DNA of 64,000 nucleotides from JAFAFN01 sp963707555. Its GTDB lineage: Bacteria; Actinomycetota; Acidimicrobiia; Acidimicrobiales; Microtrichaceae. Below the pieces are notes generated by a model. That model did not search any database, was not told where the DNA came from, and saw only the letters and a list, made by a program, of their open reading frames with translations. The stretch spans positions 124,001 through 188,000 of the forward strand of contig CAVPQM010000030.1 of assembly GCA_963707555.1 (NCBI GenBank), in the 5' to 3' direction. The position numbers and the translations under genes were made by a program. Shown here in pieces: positions 18,907 through 28,838 of this stretch; position 1 is the first letter of the stretch; the number at the start of each line of letters is the position of its first letter.

Positions 18907-21900
18907 TCACGTCGGTGTCATGCCCCCGTCGTCCGATGTCGAGACATCGGGGCGGGCGAGATCCATCGAGGCCAGCTGCGCTGCGATGCCCGCCAGGCGG
19001 TGTCGGGCAGCCAGCTCGCTCGCGTCCTCGAGCAGCGTCGAACAACTCGAGTCGAGGTGTCCACCGCGTCGCAGGCGCGCCTGGACCAGCGCGACCGACG
19101 TGGCCGCCCGGTGGTAGCCCCAGCCGAAGTCGGTTGCGGTGCGCAGAGCGATCCGGAGGTGCCGCTCCGCGGCCTCGTGATCCCCGAGCAGCGAGCAGAG
19201 CCGGCCGAGGTACGCACTGATCGGTCCCTGGCTGGTCGTCCCGTTGAAGGCCACCTCACCTGCGAACGGCTCGAGCAGTCCTCGGAGCTCGTCGGCGGCG
19301 TCGCCGTCGGAGAGCGCGACGGCCAGCACCGAGTACCCGATCATCGCGGTGGTCCACAGGTGGTCGACCGGCACGTGCGCAAACCCCTCGGACGTGCCGC
19401 GATCGAGCACCGCTCGCGCAACGTCGAGACGTCCGTCCGCCGCGTTGGCCACCGCGAGACCGAGTCGGTACTGCGTCGACTGCGGGTGGTCGGCGACGAG
19501 CGACTCGAGCATCGGGATCAGCTCGCCGTGACGTCCACCGAAGGAACGGATCACGAACAGCTGTCGGGCGCCGACGGTGAGCGCATCGGGTTCGCCGATC
19601 CGGACGCCCTGCGCCACCGACGTCCCGGCGTGCCGCTGCGCGTCGTCGAGGCGGCCCGCCATCGTCGCCTCGAACGTGTCGAGCACGCCGAGCATCCAGC
19701 GCAGCCGCGGCTCGGGCACCTCGTCGACGATCGAGCGCAGGCGCGACATCGTCGACGCGGCGAGCTCGGCGTCCGCGGACTCGACCGCGGCGAAGTACGC
19801 GGACCGTCGACTCCAGAACTGCAGCATCCGGTCGTCGAGCTCGTCGGCGGCCGCCACGGCCCGGAGCGTCAGGTCACGGCGGAGCGCCACCGTGCCACGC
19901 CCCCAGAGCGCGTACGTCAACGCCGGGATCATCTGCGGCAGGGCCGCAGGGTCGTCGACCGTCTCGAGCAGCTCGACGGCGGCCGCCGCGTCGCGCCGAC
20001 GCTCGTCGGCGCGGTCGGTGTGGAACAGGAACTCGGCGTGCACGGCGAGCAGACGGGCGTGCGCGACCGGGTCGACCCGGTCCGCGACGCGGAGGGCGGC
20101 CTCGACCGTCGCCAGGTGTTCCTCTTCGATGCCGCCGAGTCGCATGACGGCGTGGTCCAGGGCGAGCGCGACTCGCACCAGCACGTCGTGGGCACCGCAG
20201 CGTCGCGCGAGCCCGGCGGCGTCGAGCAGCGTCCGGTCCGCCCGGGGGTCACCCGCCCGGACGCGGGCCTCGCCGAGCCGTGCGGTGAGGTCGGCCACCG
20301 CCGTGGAGCGACCGAGCGCCACGGCGTGATCGAGCGCGGTGCCGTACCAGGTGGCCGCCTCGGCGGGCGCCAGGTGGTCGAGGAAGGAGTCGCCCGCCGT
20401 CGTCGCCCGGTGCTGCGCGGCGGCGAGGTCACCCGCCGCTGCCGCGTGGCGGGCCAGGGCGACGACGGTGGCCACGGGGAGCTCGTCGCCGATCTCCGCG
20501 GAGGAGATCTGTGCATCGGTCGTCAGCAGCGCGTCTGCCGCTCGCTCGTGCAGCCGTCGCCGGCCGGGAGCACCGATCTCGGCCGAGAGCGCCCGCGCGA
20601 CGAGCGCATGGGTGAACCGCATCGACCCTGTGGTTCGGTCGCCCTCGACCAGCAGCCCGGCGTCGACCGCGGCGTCGAGCACGGCGACCAGTTCGTCGTC
20701 GTCCAGGTCGCACATCCCGAGCAGCACTCGCTGGTCGAACTCGACGCCGAGCACCGACGCGGATCGCAGCACCGCTTGCGCCGTCGGGCCGAGGGACAGC
20801 ACCCGACTCCGGACGACCTCGACCAGGCTGTCGGGCACACCGGTGTCGTCGAGCGGCGCGGTCAGTCGGAGCACGTCCTGTTCGACGGCGAGCACACCGA
20901 TGTCGGCGAGGTGTCGCGACAGATGTGCCGCGTAGAGCGGGTTGCCGGCGGTCTGGTCGCGCAGGCGGCCGAGCACGTCGTCGGCCAGTGGCGCGGCGAC
21001 CCCGACCGCCGCCGTGGCGATCGCCTCGAGTCCGCCGTCCTCGACGCCCTGCAGGTGCAGTCGCACGGCGTCGATGCAGTCGAGCGCCGTCAGCGTCGTT
21101 CGAAGGTCCTCGGACATGGTCGCGCTCACGTCCCGGTACGACACGACCAACAGCACCGGTGCGTCGGCGAGCTCGAGGGCCAGATGCCGCACGAGCAGCA
21201 GCGAGGTGGGCTCGGCCCAGTGGAGGTCGTCGAGCAGCAGGACCACCGGACCGGTCGTGGTCGATCGACGGAGCAGGTCGGTGATCGCGGCGAAGAGCTG
21301 GTGGCGTTCGATCGCGTCGTCCGCGGTGAGCGGTGGGGGCACCCAGAGTCGGGTGGCCAGCTGAGGTGCGACACGGAGGAGCTCGCCGCCGAAGCGCTCG
21401 CAGTGCGCTCGCAGCAGGTCGGTCGGCGCGTGCTCGACGATCGACTCGACGATGCTGCGCAGCGGTTGCAGCGGCACGGCGCCACCGTCCTCACAGCGCC
21501 CGTAGAGCACCGTCGCGCCGTTGCGTCCCTGGTGGGACCGGGCGAAGGTCGCGAGAACGGTCGTCTTGCCGATCCCCGCCTCGCCGCTCAGGGCCACCGC
21601 CCGGAGTCGACCTCGTCGGACCAGGCCGAGCTCCTGCGCGAGCGTGGCGAGCTCCCGGTACCGGCCGATCGACCTGGCCGCGAGGCGCACCGTGCCGGGC
21701 AGGGGGACCTGCACCGCGGTTCGTTCCCCAGGCCGATTCGTCGACGTGCGACGTTCCGCCTCGGGCCCGTCGTCGTGGCCGGTGCCTGTTCGGCCTGTGC
21801 CCGTGTGCCCAGACCCGATGTGCCCTGTCCCGATGTGCCCGGTCTCGACGTGCCCAGACCCGATGTGCCCGGTCTCGAGATGGGCGGTGGCGACCTGCCC

Positions 21901-22587
21901 CGCGGCGATGCGTTGCTCGATCGAGCGAACCGTCTCGGAAGGGTCCAGCCCCGTCTGCTCGAGCAGCGACCTGTACTCCTGGTAGCGGCGCAGGGCCTCG
22001 CTGCGTCGACCTTCTTCCGCGAGCGCTTCCATCAGCAGGCCCCACGGCCGGTCACGCAGGGGGTGCGTGGCCAGGTAGGACTCCAGCTCGGCGACCACCT
22101 CGCCGCTGCGACCACGACGCAACAGGCACTCGAAGCGCTCCTCGGTGGCCAGGCAGCGCAGCTCGTCGAGCCGGGTCGCGTCGGCCTCGGCCCACGCCTC
22201 GTGACGGAACTCGTCGAGCACGTCGCCGTGCCACAGCGCGAGCGCTGCGTCGAGCGCGGACAGGCGGTCGTCGACGGCGTGGTGCGCGACCACGGTCTCG
22301 GCGAACAACGCTGCGTCGACCGGGCAACCGATGCCGTAGCCGACGGCGTCGGTCACGATGATCTGCTCACCGAGACGTCGTCGCAGCCGGGACACCGTGG
22401 TGCGCAGGGCGCCGTGGGAGAGTCCGAGCAGTTCGCAGATGAAGTCGCTGCGCAGCGTGGCCCCCGCCCCGAGCGCGAGCAGCGCGAGCAGTCGGCGCTG
22501 GCTGGCACTGGGCAGGGTGACCGACCCGCCGTCGTCGCCCACGAAGCGCACGGCTCCGAGCACCTGGACGAACGGCGGATCGTGCAT
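18907..22587 (-). CDS. BTAD/AAA large transcriptional regulator (SARP/LAL-like)
   Basis: A 1226-residue regulator. Domains: winged-helix DNA-binding domain (about 8-95), bacterial transcriptional activator domain (about 95-235), a Gly-His repeat linker (about 238-272, repeated ETGHIGSGH/IGTGH units), an ATPase domain with Walker A GEAGIGKTT near 336-344 and Walker B VVLLLDDLHWAEP, then a long helical TPR-like C-terminal half. Such proteins integrate a ligand or partner signal with ATP binding to activate nearby genes. ATG 22587 is chosen over GTG 22590 because GGAGG lies five bases before it. It is divergent from the gene at 22768, a plausible target. Signal and regulon are unknown. Confidence 0.88.
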   Translation of the reverse strand: MHDPPFVQVLGAVRFVGDDGGSVTLPSASQRRLLALLALGAGATLRSDFICELLGLSHGALRTTVSRLRRRLGEQIIVTDAVGYGIGCPVDAALFAETVVAHHAVDDRLSALDAALALWHGDVLDEFRHEAWAEADATRLDELRCLATEERFECLLRRGRSGEVVAELESYLATHPLRDRPWGLLMEALAEEGRRSEALRRYQEYRSLLEQTGLDPSETVRSIEQRIAAGQVATAHLETGHIGSGHVETGHIGTGHIGSGHTGTGRTGTGHDDGPEAERRTSTNRPGERTAVQVPLPGTVRLAARSIGRYRELATLAQELGLVRRGRLRAVALSGEAGIGKTTVLATFARSHQGRNGATVLYGRCEDGGAVPLQPLRSIVESIVEHAPTDLLRAHCERFGGELLRVAPQLATRLWVPPPLTADDAIERHQLFAAITDLLRRSTTTGPVVLLLDDLHWAEPTSLLLVRHLALELADAPVLLVVSYRDVSATMSEDLRTTLTALDCIDAVRLHLQGVEDGGLEAIATAAVGVAAPLADDVLGRLRDQTAGNPLYAAHLSRHLADIGVLAVEQDVLRLTAPLDDTGVPDSLVEVVRSRVLSLGPTAQAVLRSASVLGVEFDQRVLLGMCDLDDDELVAVLDAAVDAGLLVEGDRTTGSMRFTHALVARALSAEIGAPGRRRLHERAADALLTTDAQISSAEIGDELPVATVVALARHAAAAGDLAAAQHRATTAGDSFLDHLAPAEAATWYGTALDHAVALGRSTAVADLTARLGEARVRAGDPRADRTLLDAAGLARRCGAHDVLVRVALALDHAVMRLGGIEEEHLATVEAALRVADRVDPVAHARLLAVHAEFLFHTDRADERRRDAAAAVELLETVDDPAALPQMIPALTYALWGRGTVALRRDLTLRAVAAADELDDRMLQFWSRRSAYFAAVESADAELAASTMSRLRSIVDEVPEPRLRWMLGVLDTFEATMAGRLDDAQRHAGTSVAQGVRIGEPDALTVGARQLFVIRSFGGRHGELIPMLESLVADHPQSTQYRLGLAVANAADGRLDVARAVLDRGTSEGFAHVPVDHLWTTAMIGYSVLAVALSDGDAADELRGLLEPFAGEVAFNGTTSQGPISAYLGRLCSLLGDHEAAERHLRIALRTATDFGWGYHRAATSVALVQARLRRGGHLDSSCSTLLEDASELAARHRLAGIAAQLASMDLARPDVSTSDDGGMTPT

Positions 22588-22767
22588 CACTGCCTCCGGA
22601 CGGCGGCGAGCCGGTGTCGCATGTGGTCGACGCTACCTGCGAGCGCATGGACCGTTCCCGGGATTCCGAGCCGAGCCCGTGACGCGGTGCTGTAACGGCG
22701 ACGGCGGAGTCTTCCAGGAGCGTCGGGTGCCACTTCGCACCGGACGGCATCGAGAGAGGAGCCACGG

Positions 22768-23493
22768 ATGCTGGCCAAGGTCGTGCACGGCACCATCGAC
22801 GCCCATCGGCTCGACGACGCGGCTCGTGCGGTCCGCGACGAGCTCGTCCCCGGCTTCACCGCGCAGCTCGGCGCTCGCAGCGGTTACTGGATGGCCGACC
22901 GGCTGTCCGGTCAGGTGCTCATCGTGACCGCCTGGCGCGATGCCGATGCGCTCGACGCCGCACGCGGACACGACGGCGCGGACCGAGCGAGGATCGCCGA
23001 GCGCATCGGGCTGTGCGTCCACGCGATCGAGACGATGACGGTCGTCGGCCGAGGTGCTGAACACGACGACGTCGAGGTCGGTCCGGTGTGGCGCTGGGTC
23101 CGGGCGACGTGGATCAGCGGCAGCACCCAGCATGCCGAGGCGCTGGACGAGATCCACCGCGCCACGTTGCCGTTCCAAGCGCGCGACGCCGGGTTCCGGG
23201 GCAGCTTCTGGCTCGCGGACGCGTCGATCCGTAGCGGCGTCGCACTGAGCTTCTGGGACGGGCCCGACGCGCTGACCGGCAGCGAGCACACCAGCCGGGC
23301 CCGCCGCCGCCGACTGCAGCGACGATTCGGATTCACCGTCGAGCGGATCCACAGCTACGAGGGCATCGGCGTCGCGGCCCTCGCCCAGGCCACGGGGCGA
23401 GCGGCGAGGGTCGGTGCCGCTCGATCCGCCGTGCGGGATCTCGGGGTCGCCGCCCGCATGGGAGTGCGTCCCGCTGCACCCGGTCCGTCGTGA
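22768..23493 (+). CDS. Unassigned protein, possible tandem alpha-beta barrel domains
   Basis: A 241-residue protein with two halves, each a strand-helix-strand unit ending in a statement-like substrate pocket pattern (SGYWMADRLSGQVLIVTAW at about 38-56; FRGSFWLADASIRSGVALSFW at about 148-168). This is the plan of antibiotic-monooxygenase-like or dimeric alpha-beta barrel proteins, but no catalytic residue can be named. A GAGAGGAG ribosome site precedes the ATG. It shares a 180-base divergent upstream region with the large BTAD/AAA regulator, so it may be the regulator's direct target. Confidence 0.6.
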   Translation: MLAKVVHGTIDAHRLDDAARAVRDELVPGFTAQLGARSGYWMADRLSGQVLIVTAWRDADALDAARGHDGADRARIAERIGLCVHAIETMTVVGRGAEHDDVEVGPVWRWVRATWISGSTQHAEALDEIHRATLPFQARDAGFRGSFWLADASIRSGVALSFWDGPDALTGSEHTSRARRRRLQRRFGFTVERIHSYEGIGVAALAQATGRAARVGAARSAVRDLGVAARMGVRPAAPGPS

Positions 23494-23511
23494 ACGGGCG
23501 ACAATGGTGCG

Positions 23512-24012
23512 GTGACTCCGACCGCGACCCGCCAGGTGCCGATCGACCTGATCCCGCACCTGCGTCGGGTGCGTGACCACATCGACCGCCACTTCGCCGA
23601 GCCGATCGAGCTGGACCAGCTCGCCGAGCTGGCCGGGATCTCCCGCCACCATCTGGTGCGCTCGTTCGGATCGGTCTACGGCGAACCACCGATGCGGTAC
23701 GCGACCCGACGTCGGATCGAGCGGGCACAGGACCTGCTGCGCTCGGCCAACCTGACCGTCACCGAGGTCTGCATGATGGTGGGTTACTCGAGCCTCGGCT
23801 CGTTCTCGTCGCGGTTCCGTGACCTCACCGGCGAATCACCGATGGAGTACCGCGATCGCTTCGCCCGCGACGGGGCGCCGCGGATCCCGGGGTGCTTCCT
23901 GTTCATGCGCGGCGTCTCGGTGCTCGACCACCGGCCGACCCGGGCACCGGGCGACGAGCAGGCGGGCGACGAGTCGCCGATGGGATCGAGCAATCCCGGA
24001 GAAGCGTCCTGA
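23512..24012 (+). CDS. AraC-family transcriptional regulator
   Basis: A 166-residue protein consisting of the two helix-turn-helix motifs of AraC/XylS regulators: ELDQLAELAGISRHHLVRSF at about residues 31-50 and TVTEVCMMVGYSSLGSFSSRF at about 80-100, then a short C-terminal tail. There is no ligand-binding domain, as in SoxS-like members. GTG 23512 gives the normal N-terminus. It precedes a VOC-family gene by 25 bases, a common pairing. Confidence 0.88.
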   Translation: MTPTATRQVPIDLIPHLRRVRDHIDRHFAEPIELDQLAELAGISRHHLVRSFGSVYGEPPMRYATRRRIERAQDLLRSANLTVTEVCMMVGYSSLGSFSSRFRDLTGESPMEYRDRFARDGAPRIPGCFLFMRGVSVLDHRPTRAPGDEQAGDESPMGSSNPGEAS

Positions 24013-24024
24013 GCCGCAGGTCCG

Positions 24025-24030
24025 TACGGT
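24025..24030 (+). promoter_or_regulatory. Leaderless -10 hexamer, VOC gene
   Basis: TACGGT seven bases before the ATG at 24038. Confidence 0.5.
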
Positions 24031-24037
24031 CGATCAC

Positions 24038-24481
24038 ATGATCACCAACGTCTCCCTCATCAGCATCTTCTGCACCGACCTCGACGAGACACGCGACTTC
24101 TACGTCGACGTGCTCGGGTTCAAGCCCGGCGAGGACATCAGCTTCGGCGACTACCGGTGGGTGACCGTCGTCCACCCCAGCCAGCCGGAGCTCTCCCTGC
24201 ACATCACCACCCCCGGAGCGCCCCTCGACGACGGCCTCACCGAGGCGATCCAGCGTTCGCTCGCGGCCGGTTCGATGACCGGGATCGGCGTGACCGTCGA
24301 CGACTGCCAGGCGACCTTCGAGGACCTCTCGGCCAAGGGCGTCACCTTCATCCAGGAGCCGGCGGATCGGCCCTACGGCAAGGAGGCGATCCTGCGCGAC
24401 AACGCCGGCAACTGGCTCGTGATGGTCGAGAACAAGGAGTACACACCCGAGGACTTCGAGGGCTTCGACTTCGACGAGTGA
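24038..24481 (+). CDS. VOC-family protein (glyoxalase/dioxygenase fold)
   Basis: A 147-residue single vicinal-oxygen-chelate domain pair: LISIFCTDLDETRDFYVDVLGF at the start and GIGVTVDDCQATFEDLSAKG in the second half, ending with the usual RDNAGNWLVMVE and an acidic tail. Metal-ligand positions of true glyoxalase I are not all evident, so it could be a binding protein or a lyase. Located directly after an AraC regulator; often such VOC genes respond to reactive or toxic small molecules. Confidence 0.8.
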   Translation: MITNVSLISIFCTDLDETRDFYVDVLGFKPGEDISFGDYRWVTVVHPSQPELSLHITTPGAPLDDGLTEAIQRSLAAGSMTGIGVTVDDCQATFEDLSAKGVTFIQEPADRPYGKEAILRDNAGNWLVMVENKEYTPEDFEGFDFDE

Positions 24482-24510
24482 GCCGCGAGCTCGTCGGGCA
24501 CCGGCGCGGT

Positions 24511-24516
24511 TAGGTT
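24511..24516 (+). promoter_or_regulatory. Leaderless -10 hexamer, pterin dehydratase
   Basis: TAGGTT seven bases before the ATG at 24524. Confidence 0.5.
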
Positions 24517-24523
24517 CGTCGTC

Positions 24524-24817
24524 ATGGCGCGACCGACTGCCCTGGGACCCGACGAGCTCGCCGAGGCGCTGCGCGGACTCCCCGGGTGGGAGCTCGACGG
24601 CGGCACCCTGCGCCGCGACTTCCGCTTCGCGGATTTCGCTCTGGCCTTCGGCTTCATGTCGGCCGCGGCGACCGTCGCCGCGCAGATGGACCACCACCCC
24701 GACTGGTCGAACGTCTACTCGTCGGTGTCGGTGCGTCTCAGCACCCACGACGTCGGCGGCATCACCGAGCTCGACGTGCAGCTCGCGACCCGCATGAACG
24801 AGCTCGCCGAGCGCTGA
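24524..24817 (+). CDS. 4a-hydroxytetrahydrobiopterin dehydratase
   Basis: A 97-residue pterin-4a-carbinolamine dehydratase. It removes water from 4a-hydroxytetrahydropterin after aromatic amino acid hydroxylation. The diagnostic stretch is present: MDHHPDWSNVYSSV followed by LSTHDVGGIT, giving the paired His residues and the second His of the active site. Length and order are normal. No aromatic amino acid hydroxylase is in the window, so a role in molybdopterin or general pterin recycling is also possible. Confidence 0.9.
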   Translation: MARPTALGPDELAEALRGLPGWELDGGTLRRDFRFADFALAFGFMSAAATVAAQMDHHPDWSNVYSSVSVRLSTHDVGGITELDVQLATRMNELAER

Positions 24818-24889
24818 ACGCGCCGTCGACGGGCGCTGAACGCTCGTCGGGACCCGCTCGCCACGGAGGGTGAATGGGGTTCAGACTCA

Positions 24890-24919
24890 TTGTCGGGGCC
24901 CGGCACAGGTGCGTAACCT
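24890..24919 (+). promoter_or_regulatory. Candidate promoter of phosphodiesterase-like lipoprotein
   Basis: TTGTCG (24890-24895) and TAACCT (24914-24919) with an 18-base gap; the ATG at 24927 starts seven bases after the -10, which would give a leaderless transcript. Confidence 0.5.
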
Positions 24920-24926
24920 CGGCGCC

Positions 24927-25943
24927 ATGTTGCGTTCAGCCGGGTGGGGGAAGGGTCGCTCGCGTGTGGTCGCGGGTGCGGCCGCCGTGGTCGTGTCGGT
25001 CGGGCTGGCGGGCGCCTGCACGCCGCCGCCGTCGGACCCGGGCAGTCCGCCCACGACGGTGGCACCGCTGCCGGAGCCGCCCGGAACGTTCTCGGTCCTG
25101 GCCTACAACGTCGCGGGTCTGCCCCAGGGCATCTCCGGCTCCGAGCCCGAGCGCAACCTGCCGCTGATCAGCCCGCTGCTCAATGCCTACGACGTCGTGC
25201 TCACCCAGGAGGACTTCGACTGGTGGGTGCCCGTCGCCGGCCTGCTCGACTTCGCGAACTACCACACCCGCCTCCGCTCGCAGGCGGAGCACCCCTACCG
25301 CAGCGATCGCCATCCGGGCCCCGAGGCCGTCGGGGTCGACGCCTCGTCGCGTGGCCTGCTCGTCGGCGACGGCATCGGCATCATGTCGCGCTACCCGCTG
25401 ACCAACGAGACGCATCACGCGTGGAAGGGCTGCTTCGGCGGTGTGCTGCCCGACGGTGGCGCCGCGGACTGCCTGGCGATGAAGGGCTTCCGGATGATGA
25501 CGATGACCCTGGGCGACGGTCGTGAGGTCGACGTGTACAGCCTGCACGCAGAGGCGGGCGGCACCGAGTTGGACCAGTGGCTCCAGGAGCGCGACTACGA
25601 GGAGCTCGCGGCGTTCATCGCCGCACGCGGAGGCGACCGGGCGATCGTGCTCGGTGGCGACACCAACCTGCACACGAGCGATCACCCCGACGGCTCGGAC
25701 GGCGCCGACGTCGTGATCTGGGACCGGTTCCTCGCTGCGACCGGACTGACCGACGTGTGCACGGAGCTCGCCTGCGGTGAGCCGGGCAGCATCGACAAGT
25801 TCGCCTACCGCAGCGGCTCGACGGTGGCGCTGCAGGCGACGTCGATCGACTTCCCCCGTGAGCGCTTCAGCATCGACGGCGAGGCGCTGAGCGACCACCC
25901 GCCGGTTGTCGCGCAGTTCGACTGGGACGTCCCCGCGAGCTGA
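24927..25943 (+). CDS. Secreted endonuclease/exonuclease/phosphatase-family lipoprotein
   Basis: A 338-residue exported protein: basic N-terminus, hydrophobic segment (VVAGAAAVVVSVGLAGA) and a lipobox-like cysteine at about residue 28, then a Pro/Thr-rich spacer. The mature part has the EEP fold signatures AYNVAGLP, a QEDFD metal-site acid, the SLHAEAGG segment, GDTNLH and the terminal SDHPPV with the catalytic His. Neutral sphingomyelinases and related phosphodiesterases look like this; the substrate here is open. It ends in front of a palindromic element shared with a second locus in the window. Confidence 0.83.
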   Translation: MLRSAGWGKGRSRVVAGAAAVVVSVGLAGACTPPPSDPGSPPTTVAPLPEPPGTFSVLAYNVAGLPQGISGSEPERNLPLISPLLNAYDVVLTQEDFDWWVPVAGLLDFANYHTRLRSQAEHPYRSDRHPGPEAVGVDASSRGLLVGDGIGIMSRYPLTNETHHAWKGCFGGVLPDGGAADCLAMKGFRMMTMTLGDGREVDVYSLHAEAGGTELDQWLQERDYEELAAFIAARGGDRAIVLGGDTNLHTSDHPDGSDGADVVIWDRFLAATGLTDVCTELACGEPGSIDKFAYRSGSTVALQATSIDFPRERFSIDGEALSDHPPVVAQFDWDVPAS

Positions 25944-25979
25944 CCGAACACCACCGCACCGCACCGCATCACACTGCAC

Positions 25980-26029
25980 GAATTCCGTCTCGGATTCGGT
26001 GTGATCACCCCGAATCCGAGACGGAATTC
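25980..26029. repeat. 50-bp palindromic element, copy 1
   Basis: Begins GAATTCCGTC, ends GACGGAATTC, with GTGATCAC at offset 22. Arms of 20 bases (25980-25999 and 26010-26029) are perfect complements. It separates the convergent genes at 24927-25943 and 26058-26561. A second 50-bp copy with the same ends and the same centre lies at 51448-51497, also between convergent genes. Two-way terminator is the simplest role. Confidence 0.9.
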
Positions 26030-26057
26030 GGGGTGGGAACTCGGGTGAGGGAGCGCT

Positions 26058-26561
26058 TCAGGCGGTGGCGGGCTCGCCGGCCTCGGCGATGCCCTGGGCG
26101 AGCGTGTTCCAGCTCAACGTCGCGCACTTGATCCGCACGGGGAACTTCACCACGCCGCGCAGCGCCTCGAGGTCGCCGAGGGGCAGTGTGCCTGCATCGT
26201 CGTCGTTCGTGCCCAGGTCGCCGGACTCGAGCCCTTCCTCGTGGATCGACATCATCGCCTTGAACGACTTGGTCAGGTCCTCGATCTCGCCGACCGTGCG
26301 ACCCTTGACCGCGGCGGACATCATCGATGCGGACGACTGCGAGATGGAGCAGCCCTGACCGCCGATGCGGATGTCGGTGACGACGGCGTCGGTGCCCTTC
26401 GCCGGGTCGTCGAGGTCGAGGTAGACCACGATCTCGTCGCCGCACAGGGGGTTGAAGCCCTCGACTCGTGTCGCCGGGGGCGTCGTCAGCTCGCCACGGT
26501 TCCGGGGGCTCCGGTAGTGGTCGAGGATGATCTCGCGGTAGAGGTCTTCAAGGCCCGACAT
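26058..26561 (-). CDS. sufU: Fe-S cluster scaffold SufU
   Basis: A 167-residue SufU/IscU-type protein. The three cysteines are in place: NPLCGDE near residue 40, GGQGCSISQSSASMM near 71 and KCATLSW near 144, with the insertion between the second and third cysteine that marks SufU rather than IscU. SufU is a zinc-dependent sulfur acceptor that takes persulfide from SufS. It is the last gene of sufC-sufS-sufU; the start is 45 bases after the sufS stop. Confidence 0.93.
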   Translation of the reverse strand: MSGLEDLYREIILDHYRSPRNRGELTTPPATRVEGFNPLCGDEIVVYLDLDDPAKGTDAVVTDIRIGGQGCSISQSSASMMSAAVKGRTVGEIEDLTKSFKAMMSIHEEGLESGDLGTNDDDAGTLPLGDLEALRGVVKFPVRIKCATLSWNTLAQGIAEAGEPATA

Positions 26562-26606
26562 TCGGTGCCCTCCCTTGCAGTGCAGCAGTGAACTCTAGAC
26601 GGTGGC

Positions 26607-27862
26607 TCAGAAGGCGAAGAAGTCGCCGGCGGACTCGAGCGCATCGCCGAGCACGTCGATGTCGGCCTCGTCGTTGTAGACGTACCACGACGCCCGGGCG
26701 GTCGCCCCGACGCCCAGGACCCGCATCAGCGGCTTGGCGCAGTGGTGGCCGGGACGGACGCACACGCCGTGCTGGTCGAGCACCTGCGACAGGTCGTGGG
26801 GGTGCAGGTCGCCGAACGCGAAGCTCATCACGCCGCCGCGTTCCGCCGGCTCGTCCGGACCGTAGATCGTGATCCGGTCGCCGAAGCGCTCGGTGAGCGA
26901 GCGCAGCGCGTAGGCGGTGAGCGCGACCTCGTGGCGACGCACGACGTCCATGCCGAGCCGGTCCAGGTAGTCGACCGCCGCGCCCAGCCCGATCGCTTCG
27001 GCGATCGGCGGGGTGCCGGCCTCGAACTTGTGGGGCACGTCCGCGGCGACGAAGCCGTCGAGGGTGACGTCGAGGATCATGCCGCCGCCTCCGAGGAACG
27101 GCGGCATGGCCTGCAGCAGGTCCATGCGTGCCCACAACACGCCGATGCCGGTCGGGCCGAGCATCTTGTGTCCGGAGAACGCGAGGAAGTCGGCGCCCAG
27201 GGCGTGCACGTCGGTCGCGACGTGGGGCACGTACTGGCAGGCGTCGACGCAGACCAGGGCGCCGGACGCGTGGGCGCGGTCGGCGAGCTCGCGGACCGGG
27301 GTGATGGTGCCGACGACGTTCGACATGGCGGACACGGCGAGCAGCTTGACCCCGTCGAGCAGGCGATCCAGGTCGCTCAGGTCGAGGCGCCCGTCGGCGG
27401 TCAGGGGGATCCAGCGGATCTCGATGCCACGCTCGGCGGCGAGCTGCTGCCACGGGACGATGTTGGCGTGGTGCTCGAGCTGGGTGAGCAGGATCGCGTC
27501 GCCCGTACCCAGGTTCGCTGCACCCCAGCTGCGAGCGACCAGGTTGATCGACTCGGTGGCGTTCTTGGTGAAGACGACCTCGTTCGGGTCGCCGGCTCCG
27601 ATGAACCGTGCGACCGACGACCGTGCCGCCTCGAGCGCGTTGGTGGCCTCCTCGGCCAGCGTGTACGCCGCCCGGTGCACGTTCGCGTGCGTCGTCTCGT
27701 AGTAGTGGTCCATCGCCCGGATCACCTGGATCGGCTTCTGCGAGGACGCTGCGGAGTCGAGGAACACCAGTCGCTGGTCGCGGATCCGGCGTTCCAGGAT
27801 CGGGAAGTCGGCCTTGATCGTCGCGACGTCGAGGTCGTCGATCGGCTCGGAGCTGGTGTCGG

Positions 27863-27872
<10 letters not shown>
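26607..27872 (-). CDS. sufS: Cysteine desulfurase SufS
   Basis: A 421-residue PLP enzyme that removes sulfur from cysteine and passes it to SufU. Visible: FLDSAASSQKP near the start, the HANVHR segment, the PLP lysine in AFSGHKMLGPTG and the catalytic cysteine in RPGHHCAKP close to the C-terminus; the short C-loop context is that of group II enzymes that need SufU or SufE. The start overlaps the sufC stop by ten bases, so translation is coupled. Confidence 0.94.
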
Positions 27873-28666
<794 letters not shown>

Positions 28667-28676
28667 GGGCCCAGTG

Positions 28677-28704
28677 TATTTCCACTACCTGGGTAGTGGA
28701 AATA
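28677..28704. promoter_or_regulatory. Operator-like palindrome at suf promoter
   Basis: Perfect 13-base arms, TATTTCCACTACC and its complement, separated by TG. It overlaps the probable -10 hexamer TACACT of sufC (28673-28678, minus strand; spacer six bases to ATG 28666). AT-richer than its surroundings. Binding by a SUF regulator is inferred; the protein is not identified. Confidence 0.75.
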
Positions 28705-28838
28705 GGTCCGCACGGGCCGTCGGTCACGTCCGGAGCGTCCACGGACCGACGCTCGACATTGACCCCGACCATTCCTACCTGTTCAATAGGAAACCTCGTG
28801 TTCCGGAGCGTCCGGGGCGGCCGACCCCAGGAGGCCAG

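Noticed and set aside
18307..22695. Rightward open frame of 1462 codons
   Set aside because: It lies antisense to the BTAD/AAA regulator, is Arg-rich without domains and has no start signal; a shadow of GC-rich codon use.
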